Positions 1-6,387 of a stretch of 6,731 bases of DNA are shown piece by piece. This stretch comes from Xanthobacteraceae bacterium (lineage in GTDB: Bacteria; Pseudomonadota; Alphaproteobacteria; Rhizobiales; Xanthobacteraceae): positions 1 to 6,731 of the forward strand of contig JASHWN010000398.1 of the NCBI GenBank assembly GCA_030044035.1, given 5' to 3'. The translations under genes were made by a program, and so were the position numbers. The stretch's first letter is position 1. Every line of letters starts with the position of its first letter. The notes below the pieces were generated by a model, which saw only the letters and a list, made by a program, of their open reading frames with translations, searched no databases and was not told the origin of the DNA.

Positions 1-1284
1 GATGTGCACGATGCCTTCGGCCGCCGCGGCAACATCGAGGGACAGCCGCTCCGCAACGCGCGCGATGACGGCTGCCGCCTTGGCGCGATCGAGCGCCATG
101 CGGCCGCCGAGGAAATTGTCGGCCGAAAGATAGCCGAGCAGCAGATTGCAGTCGGTGATCGTCGCCGCCTCGCCGCCGCGCCCGTAACAGGCCGGCCCCG
201 GCACCGCACCGGCGCTCTGCGGGCCGACTTCGAGCACGCCGAAGCGGTCGGCCCTGGCGATGGTGCCGCCGCCGGCGCTCACCGTGTTGATGTCCATCAT
301 CGGCACGGCGAGATCGCGGCCTTCGATCTTGCCGCGGCTGGAAAAGATCGCCTCGCCGTCCTTGATCAGCGCCACGTCGCACGATGTGCCGCCCATGTCG
401 AAGGTGATCAGATTGCCGATCGGCAATTGGCGACAGGCAGCTAAGCCTGCGGTGACGCCGCCGGCCGGGCCCGACAGCACCGTGGTGACGGCGGTGCGCG
501 CCGCGTCGCGGAATGTCGCCATGCCGCCGTTCGATTGCATGATGTATTTCTGCGGCGTGGCGACGCCGGCGCCGGCAAGACGACTTTCGAGACTGGCGAT
601 GTAGCGGGCGAGGATCGGCTGCAAGTAGGCGTTGATGACCGTGGTGCTCAGCCGATAATACTCGCGAATCTGCGGCAGAATTTCCGACGACAGCGACACA
701 TTGCAGCCCGGGAATTCCTCGGCCGCGACGGCGCGCACGCGCGCCTCGTGCGCCGGATGCAGGAACGAAAATAAGAGACAGACCGCAAGCGCCTCGATGT
801 TCTCTTGCTTGAGCTCACGCAATGTGGCGCGCAACGCCGTCTCGTCGAGCGGCAGAAGCACTTGGCCGCGGAAATCGACACGCTCGCGCACCTCGCCGGT
901 GCGGCTTGGCGGCACCAGCGGCGCCGGCTTGTCGTACATCACGTCGAAAATCGCGGTGCCGTACGGCCGCGCCTGCTCGGCAACTTCGTAGATGCCGCGA
1001 AAGCCCTCGGTAACCAGCAGTCCGGTTTTGACACCCTTGCCTTCGAGCAGCGCGTTGGTGCCGACGGTGGTGCCGTGACAGAAATAGCTGACATCGGCCG
1101 GCTTCGCCGTCCCGCCCGCTCCGGCTCTGCCGATCAGCGCCTCGATGCCTCGCAGAATGGCCTGCGACGGGTCATCGGGCGTCGATGCGACCTTGCCGAT
1201 CGCCACCGCACCGGTTTCCTCGTTGAGGTAGACGAAATCCGAGAACGTACCTCCGGTGTCGACCGCGACTCTGTAGCGAGGCAT
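1..1284 (-). CDS. hyuA: Hydantoinase/oxoprolinase subunit A (HyuA-like), N-terminal part, runs off left edge
   Basis: The reading frame is open from an ATG at 1284 down to base 1 (428 codons, no stop, no frameshift seen). HyuA-type proteins are usually about 650-700 aa, so roughly the last 40% lies outside the window. The N-terminal Hydant_A_N domain (about residues 4-180) opens with an acetate-kinase-like phosphate loop, VAVDTGGTFSDF (residues 6-17), followed by HGTTVGTNA (70-78). The Hydantoinase_A domain (from about 200) shows QSNGGM (250-255), LSGPAGG (270-276) and DMGGTSCDV (296-304). The family performs ATP-dependent opening of hydantoins or 5-oxoproline, or ATP-dependent carboxylation of ketones such as acetone and acetophenone, usually with a HyuB partner encoded next door; here that would be to the left. 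The substrate cannot be told from this fragment. The start is supported by the family-typical N-terminus; the upstream AGAGAA is a weak ribosome-binding site. It is probably cytoplasmic, as no signal peptide is visible. Confidence 0.88.
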   Translation of the reverse strand, partial: MPRYRVAVDTGGTFSDFVYLNEETGAVAIGKVASTPDDPSQAILRGIEALIGRAGAGGTAKPADVSYFCHGTTVGTNALLEGKGVKTGLLVTEGFRGIYEVAEQARPYGTAIFDVMYDKPAPLVPPSRTGEVRERVDFRGQVLLPLDETALRATLRELKQENIEALAVCLLFSFLHPAHEARVRAVAAEEFPGCNVSLSSEILPQIREYYRLSTTVINAYLQPILARYIASLESRLAGAGVATPQKYIMQSNGGMATFRDAARTAVTTVLSGPAGGVTAGLAACRQLPIGNLITFDMGGTSCDVALIKDGEAIFSSRGKIEGRDLAVPMMDINTVSAGGGTIARADRFGVLEVGPQSAGAVPGPACYGRGGEAATITDCNLLLGYLSADNFLGGRMALDRAKAAAVIARVAERLSLDVAAAAEGIVHI

Positions 1285-1412
1285 GAGATGGCGTTCTCTG
1301 GACGAAATTCCGTGTCTGGGAAATGCCTCGGTTTTGCATGCCCTGACAAGCAGGAATTTGGCGGGTTCCCTCCGATCCAAGTTGCCGCGGCCCCCTGTAG
1401 CATCGCGCCCGC

Positions 1413-1437
1413 GGAACCATATTTGGAAGCTAGAGTT
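1413..1437 (+). promoter_or_regulatory. Weak EcfG-like (general stress sigma) promoter candidate toward the kinase
   Basis: GGAAC at 1413-1417 is followed after 16 bases by AGTT at 1434-1437. The EcfG consensus in Rhizobiales is close to GGAAC-N16/17-CGTT, so eight of nine fixed positions match. If used, transcription would begin around 1445 and leave a leader of roughly 175 bases before the kinase ATG. The motif is short and chance matches are expected, so this is only a candidate. Confidence 0.2.
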
Positions 1438-1481
1438 GGGAATTGGCACGGGTACACGGACAATGCGGAGCCGGGGTCAAG

Positions 1482-1507
1482 CACGCTCACTGCGCCTGAA
1501 CGGTTCC
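1482..1507 (-). promoter_or_regulatory. Weak EcfG-like promoter candidate toward the hyuA-like gene
   Basis: On the minus strand GGAAC (1507 down to 1503) is followed after 17 bases by CGTG (1485 down to 1482), again eight of nine positions of GGAAC-N16/17-CGTT. The mismatch falls in the last T, which is normally well conserved, so this is weaker than its plus-strand counterpart. It points toward hyuA, with a leader of nearly 200 bases. Confidence 0.12.
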
Positions 1508-1620
1508 TCATCCTACGCTGCGGCGGCGCGGTGTGACGCGTGGCTGCGCTTTGCGGCCCGGGCACCACTCATGATATCCCGCCGAGGCTCAACGCGCCCA
1601 CGTGCCGAGGTGCGCCCCTG

Positions 1621-4098
1621 ATGAATGCTGCGAACGCAGAGCAAGCGCTACGCGCCCGCGAGGCCGAGCTCGAAGCTGTTCTCAACCGCACGCCATTCGT
1701 GCTGGCGCGCTGCAGCCGCGATTTGCGCTATCGCTCCGTCAGCCAGGGCTGCGCGAAACTGCTCGGTCGCAAGCCCGAGGAGATCATCGGCAAGCCGATC
1801 ATCGACATCATCGGGCAGGAGGCGTTGGCAACGATCCTGCCCTATATCGAGCGCGTCCTCGGCGGCGAAGCCGTCGAATACGAAAGCGAGATTCCCTATC
1901 TCGCAGCGGGCACGCGTTTCGTCCACGTCGTGTACACACCGGAAAAAGACGAGCAGGGCGCGGTCCTCGGCTGGGTCGCCTCGGTTATCGACGTCACCGA
2001 GCAGAAACGCGCTGAAGCCGCGCTGGCGCGCCGCGCCGAAGAGAATGCCGCGCTCTACGAGTTCACCAACAGGCTCTATCGCGCCGAATCGTTGAGCGTA
2101 GTGTACGAGGCGGCGCTCGACGCCATCATTCGCGCGCTCGGCTGCGAGCGTGCGTCGGTTCTGCGCGCCGACGGTAATGGCGTGATGCGCTTCGTCGCTT
2201 GGCGCGGCCTGTCGGCGCCTTACCGGCGTGCGGTCGAGGGGCATTCTCCCTGGCCGGCCGACGAAACCAATCCGCAGCCGGTCTGTATCGAAGACATCGA
2301 ACGCGCCGATTGGCCGGACGCGCTGCGAGCGGTGGTGCAGCGGGAGGGCATCCGCGCGCTTTCCTTCATTCCGCTGATGTCGTCGGCGGGCAGGCTCGCC
2401 GGCAAGTTGATGACCTACTACGCGGCGCCGCACGTTTTTTCGCGCGAGGAAATCGCTCTTTCGCTCAACGTCGCGCGGCGGCTTTGCTTTGCGGGCGAGC
2501 GCATGCAGGCAGAGCAGGCGCGCCAACAGGCCGAACGCGAGCTGCGCGCGCTCAAGGACCAACTCGAATCGCAAGTGGAGACGCGAACCCGCGAGCGTGA
2601 CCGCATCTGGAACGTCTCCGAGGATCTGCTCGGCGTCAGCAATTTCGAAGGCTATTTGATCAGCATCAGTCCGGCCTGGAGCAAGCTGCTCGGCTGGAGC
2701 GAGGACGAAATCAAGTCGATGCACGTGGGCGACTTGCGCCATCCCGAAGATGCCGCCGCCACGATCGCCGCCCGCGCCCAGCTCGCCCAAGGCGTGCCAA
2801 CGGTGCGCATCGAGAACCGCTTCCGCCACAAGGACGGCTCGTGGCGCTGGATTCATTGGACCATGACGACTGAGGACGGTTTGATCTACGTCTCCGGCCG
2901 TCACGTGACGTTGGAGCGGGAGGCCGCCGCGGCGCTGGAGCGCGCGCAGCGCCGCTCCGCCCATTCGCAGAAGATGGAGGCGCTCGGCCTGCTCACCGGC
3001 GGCGTGGCGCACGATTTCAATAATCTGTTGATGATCGTCAGCGGCCACGCGCAAAGCCTCAAGCGCCGGATGACCGACGGGCGCGACAAGCGCGCGATCG
3101 ATGCCATCCAGATCGCCTCGACGCGCGGCGAAAGTCTCACCCGGCAGCTGCTGTCGTTCTCGCGCGGCATGCCGCTCAATCCGACGGTGATCAGCCCGGC
3201 GGCTGCAGTCGCGGCGATCCGCGACGTGCTGGCCGGCACGCTGCACGTCAACATCGAGCTCGTGGTCGACGTTGCGCAAGCCATTTGGCCGGTGCGCGTC
3301 GACAAGTCCGAGCTTGAACTGGCGCTGGTCAATCTGACCATGAATGCGCGCGATGCCATGGCGAGCGGCGGCCGGCTGTCGATCTCGGCCGCCAACGTCA
3401 CACTTGGAGCCGAGGACACGCCCGAAGGACTCGCCGGCGAGTTTGTCGCGCTCGACGTCGCCGACACCGGCGCGGGCATTCCCGAGGACGTTCTGGGCCG
3501 GGTGTTCGAGCCGTTCTTCACCACAAAGGGCGCGGAAAAGGGCACCGGCCTCGGACTGTCGCAGGTGTACGGCTTTGCGCGCCGCTCCGGCGGAACCGCA
3601 GCGATCAGGAGCGAGCCCGGTCGCGGCACCAAAGTGACGATTTATCTCCCGCACAGCTGCGCGGCGATCGATCCGGTGCGCGAAGACGACGCCATGCCAT
3701 TCGCCGCGCCAGCCGGGGCGACCGCGCTCATCGTCGAAGACAATGAGGACGTGCGCACCGTCACCGTGTCACTCCTTGAGCAGCTCGGCTACCGCACCAT
3801 CCCGGTCGAGAACGCCGCCGCCGCACTCGAGGCTCTCGCCGGCTCGCCCGATGTCACCGTGATGTTTTCCGACGTCGTCTTGCCCGGCGAAATGGACGGA
3901 CTGTTGCTGGCGCGCAGCGTCAAGGCGCACTACCCGAACATTCCGATCGTGCTGACCACCGGATACGCGAGGGTTTTCGAAACCGATCCGGAATTTCCGG
4001 TGCTGCGCAAGCCGTATCAGATCGACGCGCTCGGCCGGATCATTCGCGAGGCCATCGACGCCGCGCAGGCGAAGCAGCAGACCGCGCTGGCGAGTTGA
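1621..4098 (+). CDS. Soluble PAS-GAF-PAS hybrid histidine kinase with C-terminal receiver domain
   Basis: A complete 825-aa hybrid sensor kinase. Domains in order: PAS (about 14-130, ending in the linker VTEQKRAEAAL), GAF (about 155-290), a short charged coiled coil (about 290-330), a second PAS (about 328-435, with the PAC-like stretch HKDGSWRWIHW), HisKA, HATPase_c, then REC. The phosphoacceptor is His464 in GGVAHDFNN (461-468). The N-box has Asn571 and Asn575, the G1 box is DTGAGI (615-620), the F-box is FEPFF (629-633) and the G2 box is GTGLGL (641-646). The receiver has acidic residues Glu706/Asp707, phosphoacceptor Asp751, a TTGYA switch (779-783) and Lys797-Pro798, so every key residue is present. 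No membrane segment or signal peptide is seen, implying cytosolic sensing by the PAS/GAF modules; the ligand is unknown. There is no output domain, so phosphate must leave by a separate Hpt or regulator, or the REC acts as a phosphate sink. I chose ATG 1621 (GAGG 10 bases upstream) over the in-frame GTG at 1540, which lacks a ribosome-binding site and adds 27 low-complexity residues. Confidence 0.93.
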   Translation: MNAANAEQALRAREAELEAVLNRTPFVLARCSRDLRYRSVSQGCAKLLGRKPEEIIGKPIIDIIGQEALATILPYIERVLGGEAVEYESEIPYLAAGTRFVHVVYTPEKDEQGAVLGWVASVIDVTEQKRAEAALARRAEENAALYEFTNRLYRAESLSVVYEAALDAIIRALGCERASVLRADGNGVMRFVAWRGLSAPYRRAVEGHSPWPADETNPQPVCIEDIERADWPDALRAVVQREGIRALSFIPLMSSAGRLAGKLMTYYAAPHVFSREEIALSLNVARRLCFAGERMQAEQARQQAERELRALKDQLESQVETRTRERDRIWNVSEDLLGVSNFEGYLISISPAWSKLLGWSEDEIKSMHVGDLRHPEDAAATIAARAQLAQGVPTVRIENRFRHKDGSWRWIHWTMTTEDGLIYVSGRHVTLEREAAAALERAQRRSAHSQKMEALGLLTGGVAHDFNNLLMIVSGHAQSLKRRMTDGRDKRAIDAIQIASTRGESLTRQLLSFSRGMPLNPTVISPAAAVAAIRDVLAGTLHVNIELVVDVAQAIWPVRVDKSELELALVNLTMNARDAMASGGRLSISAANVTLGAEDTPEGLAGEFVALDVADTGAGIPEDVLGRVFEPFFTTKGAEKGTGLGLSQVYGFARRSGGTAAIRSEPGRGTKVTIYLPHSCAAIDPVREDDAMPFAAPAGATALIVEDNEDVRTVTVSLLEQLGYRTIPVENAAAALEALAGSPDVTVMFSDVVLPGEMDGLLLARSVKAHYPNIPIVLTTGYARVFETDPEFPVLRKPYQIDALGRIIREAIDAAQAKQQTALAS

Positions 4099-4105
4099 GG
4101 TTATC

Positions 4106-4173
4106 TCATCCGCTCATTCCCGCGAAAGCGGGAATCCCGCTGGGTCCCCGCTTTCGCGGCGACGAGCGGATGA
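4106..4173. repeat. 68-base nested inverted repeat (REP-like palindrome) between converging genes
   Basis: The outer arms TCATCCGCTC (4106-4115) and GAGCGGATGA (4164-4173) are perfect 10-base complements. Inside them CCGCGAAAGCGGG (4120-4132) and CCCGCTTTCGCGG (4147-4159) are perfect 13-base complements around a 14-base loop. The left half can also fold alone: ATTCCCGC (4116-4123) and GCGGGAAT (4128-4135) form an 8-base stem closed by a GAAA loop. Its translation (PAKAGIP... then PRFRGDE) is the familiar signature of a dispersed intergenic palindrome found in Bradyrhizobium-type and other proteobacterial genomes. It fills most of the gap between the kinase and rpoH stop codons, so it probably helps end transcription from both sides. 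The nearest T run (4187-4190) is 13 bases beyond the outer arm on the plus strand, so it is not a textbook intrinsic terminator. Confidence 0.85.
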
Positions 4174-4188
4174 CCAACTGCTTGTCTT

Positions 4189-5091
4189 TTAGTGCATCGC
4201 GACCGACGCGCCGGGATTTTCCATCGCGGCGATGTTGCTCTTCACCGCCTTCTGCACCTTCTCGAAGGCGCGCACCTCGATCTGGCGCACGCGCTCGCGC
4301 GACACACCGAACTCATCGGCGAGTTCTTCGAGCGTGATCGGATCGTCGGCAAGCCGACGCGCCTCGAAGATGCGGCGCTCGCGATCGTTGAGCACGGTGA
4401 GGGCGTCGCCGAGCGCCTTGTGGCGGTTCTCCGACTGCTCGGATTCGGCAAGCCGGCTCTCCTGGCTGACGCTGTCGTCGACCAACCAGTCCTGCCATTC
4501 GCCGGACGTGTCGTCATCACGGATCGGCGCGTTGAGCGAGGCGTCGCCGCCAAGCCGGCGGTTCATCTCGATTACGTCCTGCTCGGTCACGCCCAACCGC
4601 TTGGCGATGAGCTTGACCTGGTCCGGCCGCATGTCGCCTTCGTCGAGCGCGGAAATCCGGCTCTTGGCCTTGCGCAGGTTGAAGAACAGCTTCTTCTGAT
4701 TGGCCGTAGTGCCCATCTTAACGAGCGACCAGGAGCGCAAAATGTATTCCTGGATCGCCGCCTTGATCCACCACATCGCATAGGTCGCGAGCCGGAAGCC
4801 CTTGTCGGGCTCGAAGCGCTTGACCGCCTGCATCAGGCCGACATTGCCCTCGGAAATGACTTCGGAAATCGGCAGGCCGTAGCCGCGATAGCCCATGGCG
4901 ATCTTGGCGACGAGCCGCAAATGGCTGGTGACGAGCCTATGGGCGGCGTCGCGGTCGCCGTGTTCGCGCCAGCGCTTGGCCAGCATGAACTCTTCCTGCG
5001 GCTCCAGCATCGGGAACCGTCGGATTTCTTCGAGATATCGGGTAAGACCGGTTTCGCCCGACAATATGGGCAGTGCAGCAGTTTGGGCCAT
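4189..5091 (-). CDS. rpoH: RNA polymerase heat-shock sigma factor RpoH (sigma-32)
   Basis: A complete 300-aa group-3 sigma factor, the usual RpoH length, that directs RNA polymerase to heat-shock and proteostasis promoters. The diagnostic RpoH box QKKLFFNLR is at residues 132-140, distinguishing it from RpoD and RpoS. Region 2 spans about 52-125, with GNVGLMQAV (82-90) and the -10-recognition helix around FRLATYAMWWIKAAIQEYI (99-117). Region 4.2 carries the helix-turn-helix TLEELADEFGVSRERVRQIE (253-272), which reads the -35 element. The frame opens upstream to 5193, and an alternative ATG lies at 5106, but GGAGGG at 5104-5099 sits 7 bases before ATG 5091, which fixes this start and gives the normal N-terminus MAQTAALP. 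It follows rluD on the same strand after 204 bases and converges on the kinase across a palindrome. The leader hairpin overlapping the ribosome-binding site is listed separately. Alphaproteobacteria often carry several rpoH copies; which one this is cannot be told here. Confidence 0.97.
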   Translation of the reverse strand: MAQTAALPILSGETGLTRYLEEIRRFPMLEPQEEFMLAKRWREHGDRDAAHRLVTSHLRLVAKIAMGYRGYGLPISEVISEGNVGLMQAVKRFEPDKGFRLATYAMWWIKAAIQEYILRSWSLVKMGTTANQKKLFFNLRKAKSRISALDEGDMRPDQVKLIAKRLGVTEQDVIEMNRRLGGDASLNAPIRDDDTSGEWQDWLVDDSVSQESRLAESEQSENRHKALGDALTVLNDRERRIFEARRLADDPITLEELADEFGVSRERVRQIEVRAFEKVQKAVKSNIAAMENPGASVAMH

Positions 5092-5094
5092 GAC

Positions 5095-5148
5095 AGCGCC
5101 CTCCATTCGAGTGCCCCCGCGGCGCGGCGGGCGAATGGCACCGCCGCT
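5095..5148 (-). promoter_or_regulatory. Hairpin in rpoH 5' leader overlapping the Shine-Dalgarno; candidate RNA thermosensor
   Basis: Reading the rpoH message 5' to 3': CCAUUCG (5138-5132) pairs perfectly with CGAAUGG (5109-5103), and inside it CCCGC (5131-5127) pairs with GCGGG (5120-5116) around a six-base loop. A six-base bulge, GGCACU, lies on the 3' side. Outside, AGCG (5148-5145) can pair with CGCU (5098-5095) across an internal loop of GCGGUG against AGGG. The Shine-Dalgarno GGAGGG (5104-5099) therefore has its first two G residues paired and the rest inside the internal loop, enclosed by stems on both sides. Escherichia coli rpoH is known to be controlled by heat-labile mRNA structure, and ROSE elements mask ribosome sites in rhizobial heat-shock genes. 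This fold does not match ROSE or fourU motifs that I know. The pairing is visible; the function is inference, and the transcript start is unknown. Confidence 0.4.
5099..5104 (-). promoter_or_regulatory. Shine-Dalgarno of rpoH (GGAGGG)
   Basis: GGAGGG lies 7 bases before ATG 5091 on the minus strand. It settles the rpoH start against the in-frame ATG at 5106, whose own upstream bases (GGGCACTCGA) give no comparable site. It is also the sequence partly covered by the leader hairpin. Confidence 0.8.
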
Positions 5149-5295
5149 CCCCGAGCCGACGGCGCCGCTCTTGTTCGCACCCGCAACATACACGGTCGAA
5201 TCAGGTCAGCGGAAGGGAGGAGGCATCACTTCAGCGCGATGCCGCCTTGAATTTCCTCAACGGACGGTGAACGGGCGTCCCGGATCGGGTGATCT

Positions 5296-6387
5296 TCAAC
5301 CGCTGTCCAGAGACGTTTTCTTGGATTCCGCCCGACCGCGGACCAACTCTTTGTGTAAACGGGCAAGATCGGGCGGCAGTTCCGACCGGAACGTGACGAT
5401 TTCGCCGCTCGATGGGTGCTTGACCGACAGTATATGGGCATGCAGAGCCTGCCTGCCAAGGTCCGCCAGGGCGGCTTGCGCCCCGGGCGGCAGCAGTCCG
5501 GCTTTGGTGCGAAAACCCGAGCCATAGGTCTGGTCCCCCATGATCGGGTGGCCGATCGAGGCCAAATGGACCCGAATCTGATGGGTCCGGCCGGTTTCGA
5601 GCCGGCAGGCCAGTAGGCTGGCGACTGCCTCCGCCTTCTGCACGGCTTTTCCTACCTTGCCAGCGCGGCGCGGCCCTGCCGCGGAGGCATAGCGGTCCAG
5701 CATCTGCCAGTGGGTGACAGCCTCCCGCCCGCCTTCGCGCACCGCCATCTGGTCCCGGGCGCGCGGGCTACGCTCGATCGGCCGGTTGATGGTGCCCTGC
5801 GGCCGGTCCGGCGCCCCCCAGACGAAGGCCAAATAGCCGCGCTCGAACGGCTCGCCACTGCGGCCGTGGCTGGCAAACTGCGCCGCCAGAGACTTATGGG
5901 CGCGGTCGTTCTTGGCCACGATCATCAGCCCGGTCGTATCCTTGTCGAGCCGGTGCACGATGCCGGGCCGCCGCTCGCCGCCGATGCCGGACAGGCTCGC
6001 GCCGCAATGGGCGATCAGCGCGTTGACCAGCGTGCCGGTCCAGTGCCCGGCCGCCGGATGAACCACCAGGTTTTTCGGCTTGTCGATGACGATGATGTCG
6101 TCATCTTCGTAGACCACCTTGAGCGGAATGGGCTCGGGCTGCGGCGCACTCGGCTCGGCCGGCGGCACCTCGAGCACGATCGCGGCGCCCGCATTGACCC
6201 GATGGCTCGGATCGCGGATCGTGCGGCCGTCGACCGCGACCGCGCCAGCCTCGATCAACGCCTTCAAGCGGCTGCGCGATAATTCGGTGACATGCGCGGC
6301 GAGCACGCGGTCGAGCCGCGCGCCGGCTTCGTTGCTGGCGACGGCGAGCGACTGTTGCGTTTTTTGGCTGAGGTTTTTCGACGGCAT
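5296..6387 (-). CDS. rluD: RluA/RluD-family 23S rRNA pseudouridine synthase
   Basis: A complete 363-aa protein with the RluD architecture: an S4 RNA-binding domain at about 22-70 (RLDRVLAAHV, then SRSRLKALIEAGAVAVDGR) followed by the PseudoU_synth_2 catalytic domain at about 92-300. The active-site motif HRLDKDTTG (145-153) carries the catalytic aspartate Asp148, and the conserved RLETGRTHQIRVH (262-274) and GHPIMGD (279-285) are intact. RluD-type enzymes isomerise uridines in helix 69 of 23S rRNA (positions 1911, 1915 and 1917 in E. coli) during 50S maturation. The exact target here is inferred from the S4-containing form, so RluC-like specificity is not excluded. The start is less certain: ATG 6387 gives a sensible N-terminus but has no close Shine-Dalgarno (AAGGA is about 22 bases away), and the frame stays open to an ATG at 6540 through an Ala/Gly-rich, probably untranslated stretch. 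It precedes rpoH on the same strand, an order I recall from other Hyphomicrobiales, and its start overlaps that of the divergent small membrane protein. Confidence 0.94.
   Translation of the reverse strand: MPSKNLSQKTQQSLAVASNEAGARLDRVLAAHVTELSRSRLKALIEAGAVAVDGRTIRDPSHRVNAGAAIVLEVPPAEPSAPQPEPIPLKVVYEDDDIIVIDKPKNLVVHPAAGHWTGTLVNALIAHCGASLSGIGGERRPGIVHRLDKDTTGLMIVAKNDRAHKSLAAQFASHGRSGEPFERGYLAFVWGAPDRPQGTINRPIERSPRARDQMAVREGGREAVTHWQMLDRYASAAGPRRAGKVGKAVQKAEAVASLLACRLETGRTHQIRVHLASIGHPIMGDQTYGSGFRTKAGLLPPGAQAALADLGRQALHAHILSVKHPSSGEIVTFRSELPPDLARLHKELVRGRAESKKTSLDSG

Larger units (their letters stand above)
1285..1620. other. Divergent intergenic region between hyuA-like gene and hybrid kinase
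   Basis: This 336-base stretch separates two divergent genes and should hold both promoters. I see no convincing protein here: the frames that cross it are continuations of shadows of hyuA, or an upstream GTG extension of the kinase without a ribosome-binding site. Codon-like bias drops between about 1290 and 1500, as expected for non-coding DNA. There is no strong TTGACA/TATAAT pair. Two weak EcfG-like motifs are listed separately. A GAGG at 1607-1610 lies 10 bases before the chosen kinase ATG. Confidence 0.6.

Noticed and set aside
1443..1459. Possible sigma-54 promoter (TTGGCACG at 1443-1450)
   Set aside because: The -24 half is a perfect match, but the -12 position reads CACGG rather than TTGCA, so the essential GC is missing at the required spacing.
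4..1536. Several plus-strand open frames (4-444, 535-774, 805-1536) over the hyuA-like gene
   Set aside because: They lie codon-on-codon opposite the continuous HyuA frame, which carries the family motifs in order; their translations look like no known protein.
1134..1568. 144-codon minus-strand open frame spanning the hyuA start and the intergenic region
   Set aside because: No ribosome-binding site, composition without domain character, and its second half overlaps hyuA in another frame.
1540..1620. GTG start adding 27 residues to the hybrid kinase
   Set aside because: No Shine-Dalgarno before 1540, and the extra residues are not PAS-like. ATG 1621 has GAGG at a workable distance and starts directly before the first PAS.
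5092..5193. N-terminal extension of RpoH to the ATG at 5193
   Set aside because: The extension is Gly/Arg-rich and unlike any RpoH N-terminus, and a strong GGAGGG marks ATG 5091.
4192..5250. 352-codon plus-strand open frame opposite rpoH
   Set aside because: It is the complement of rpoH codons, Arg/Ala/Leu/Asp-rich with no domain, and lies over an unmistakable sigma factor. GC bias explains the lack of stops.
5149..5295. Sigma-70 or sigma-32 promoter for rpoH in the rluD-rpoH gap
   Set aside because: TATGTT around 5185 on the minus strand resembles a -10, but the hexamer 17 bases upstream (TCCGCT) is not a -35 of either type. A promoter is likely here, but I cannot place it.
5266..5295. Intrinsic terminator after rluD
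   Set aside because: Only a four-base stem (CGGG/CCCG) with a three-base loop and no T run follows the rluD stop.
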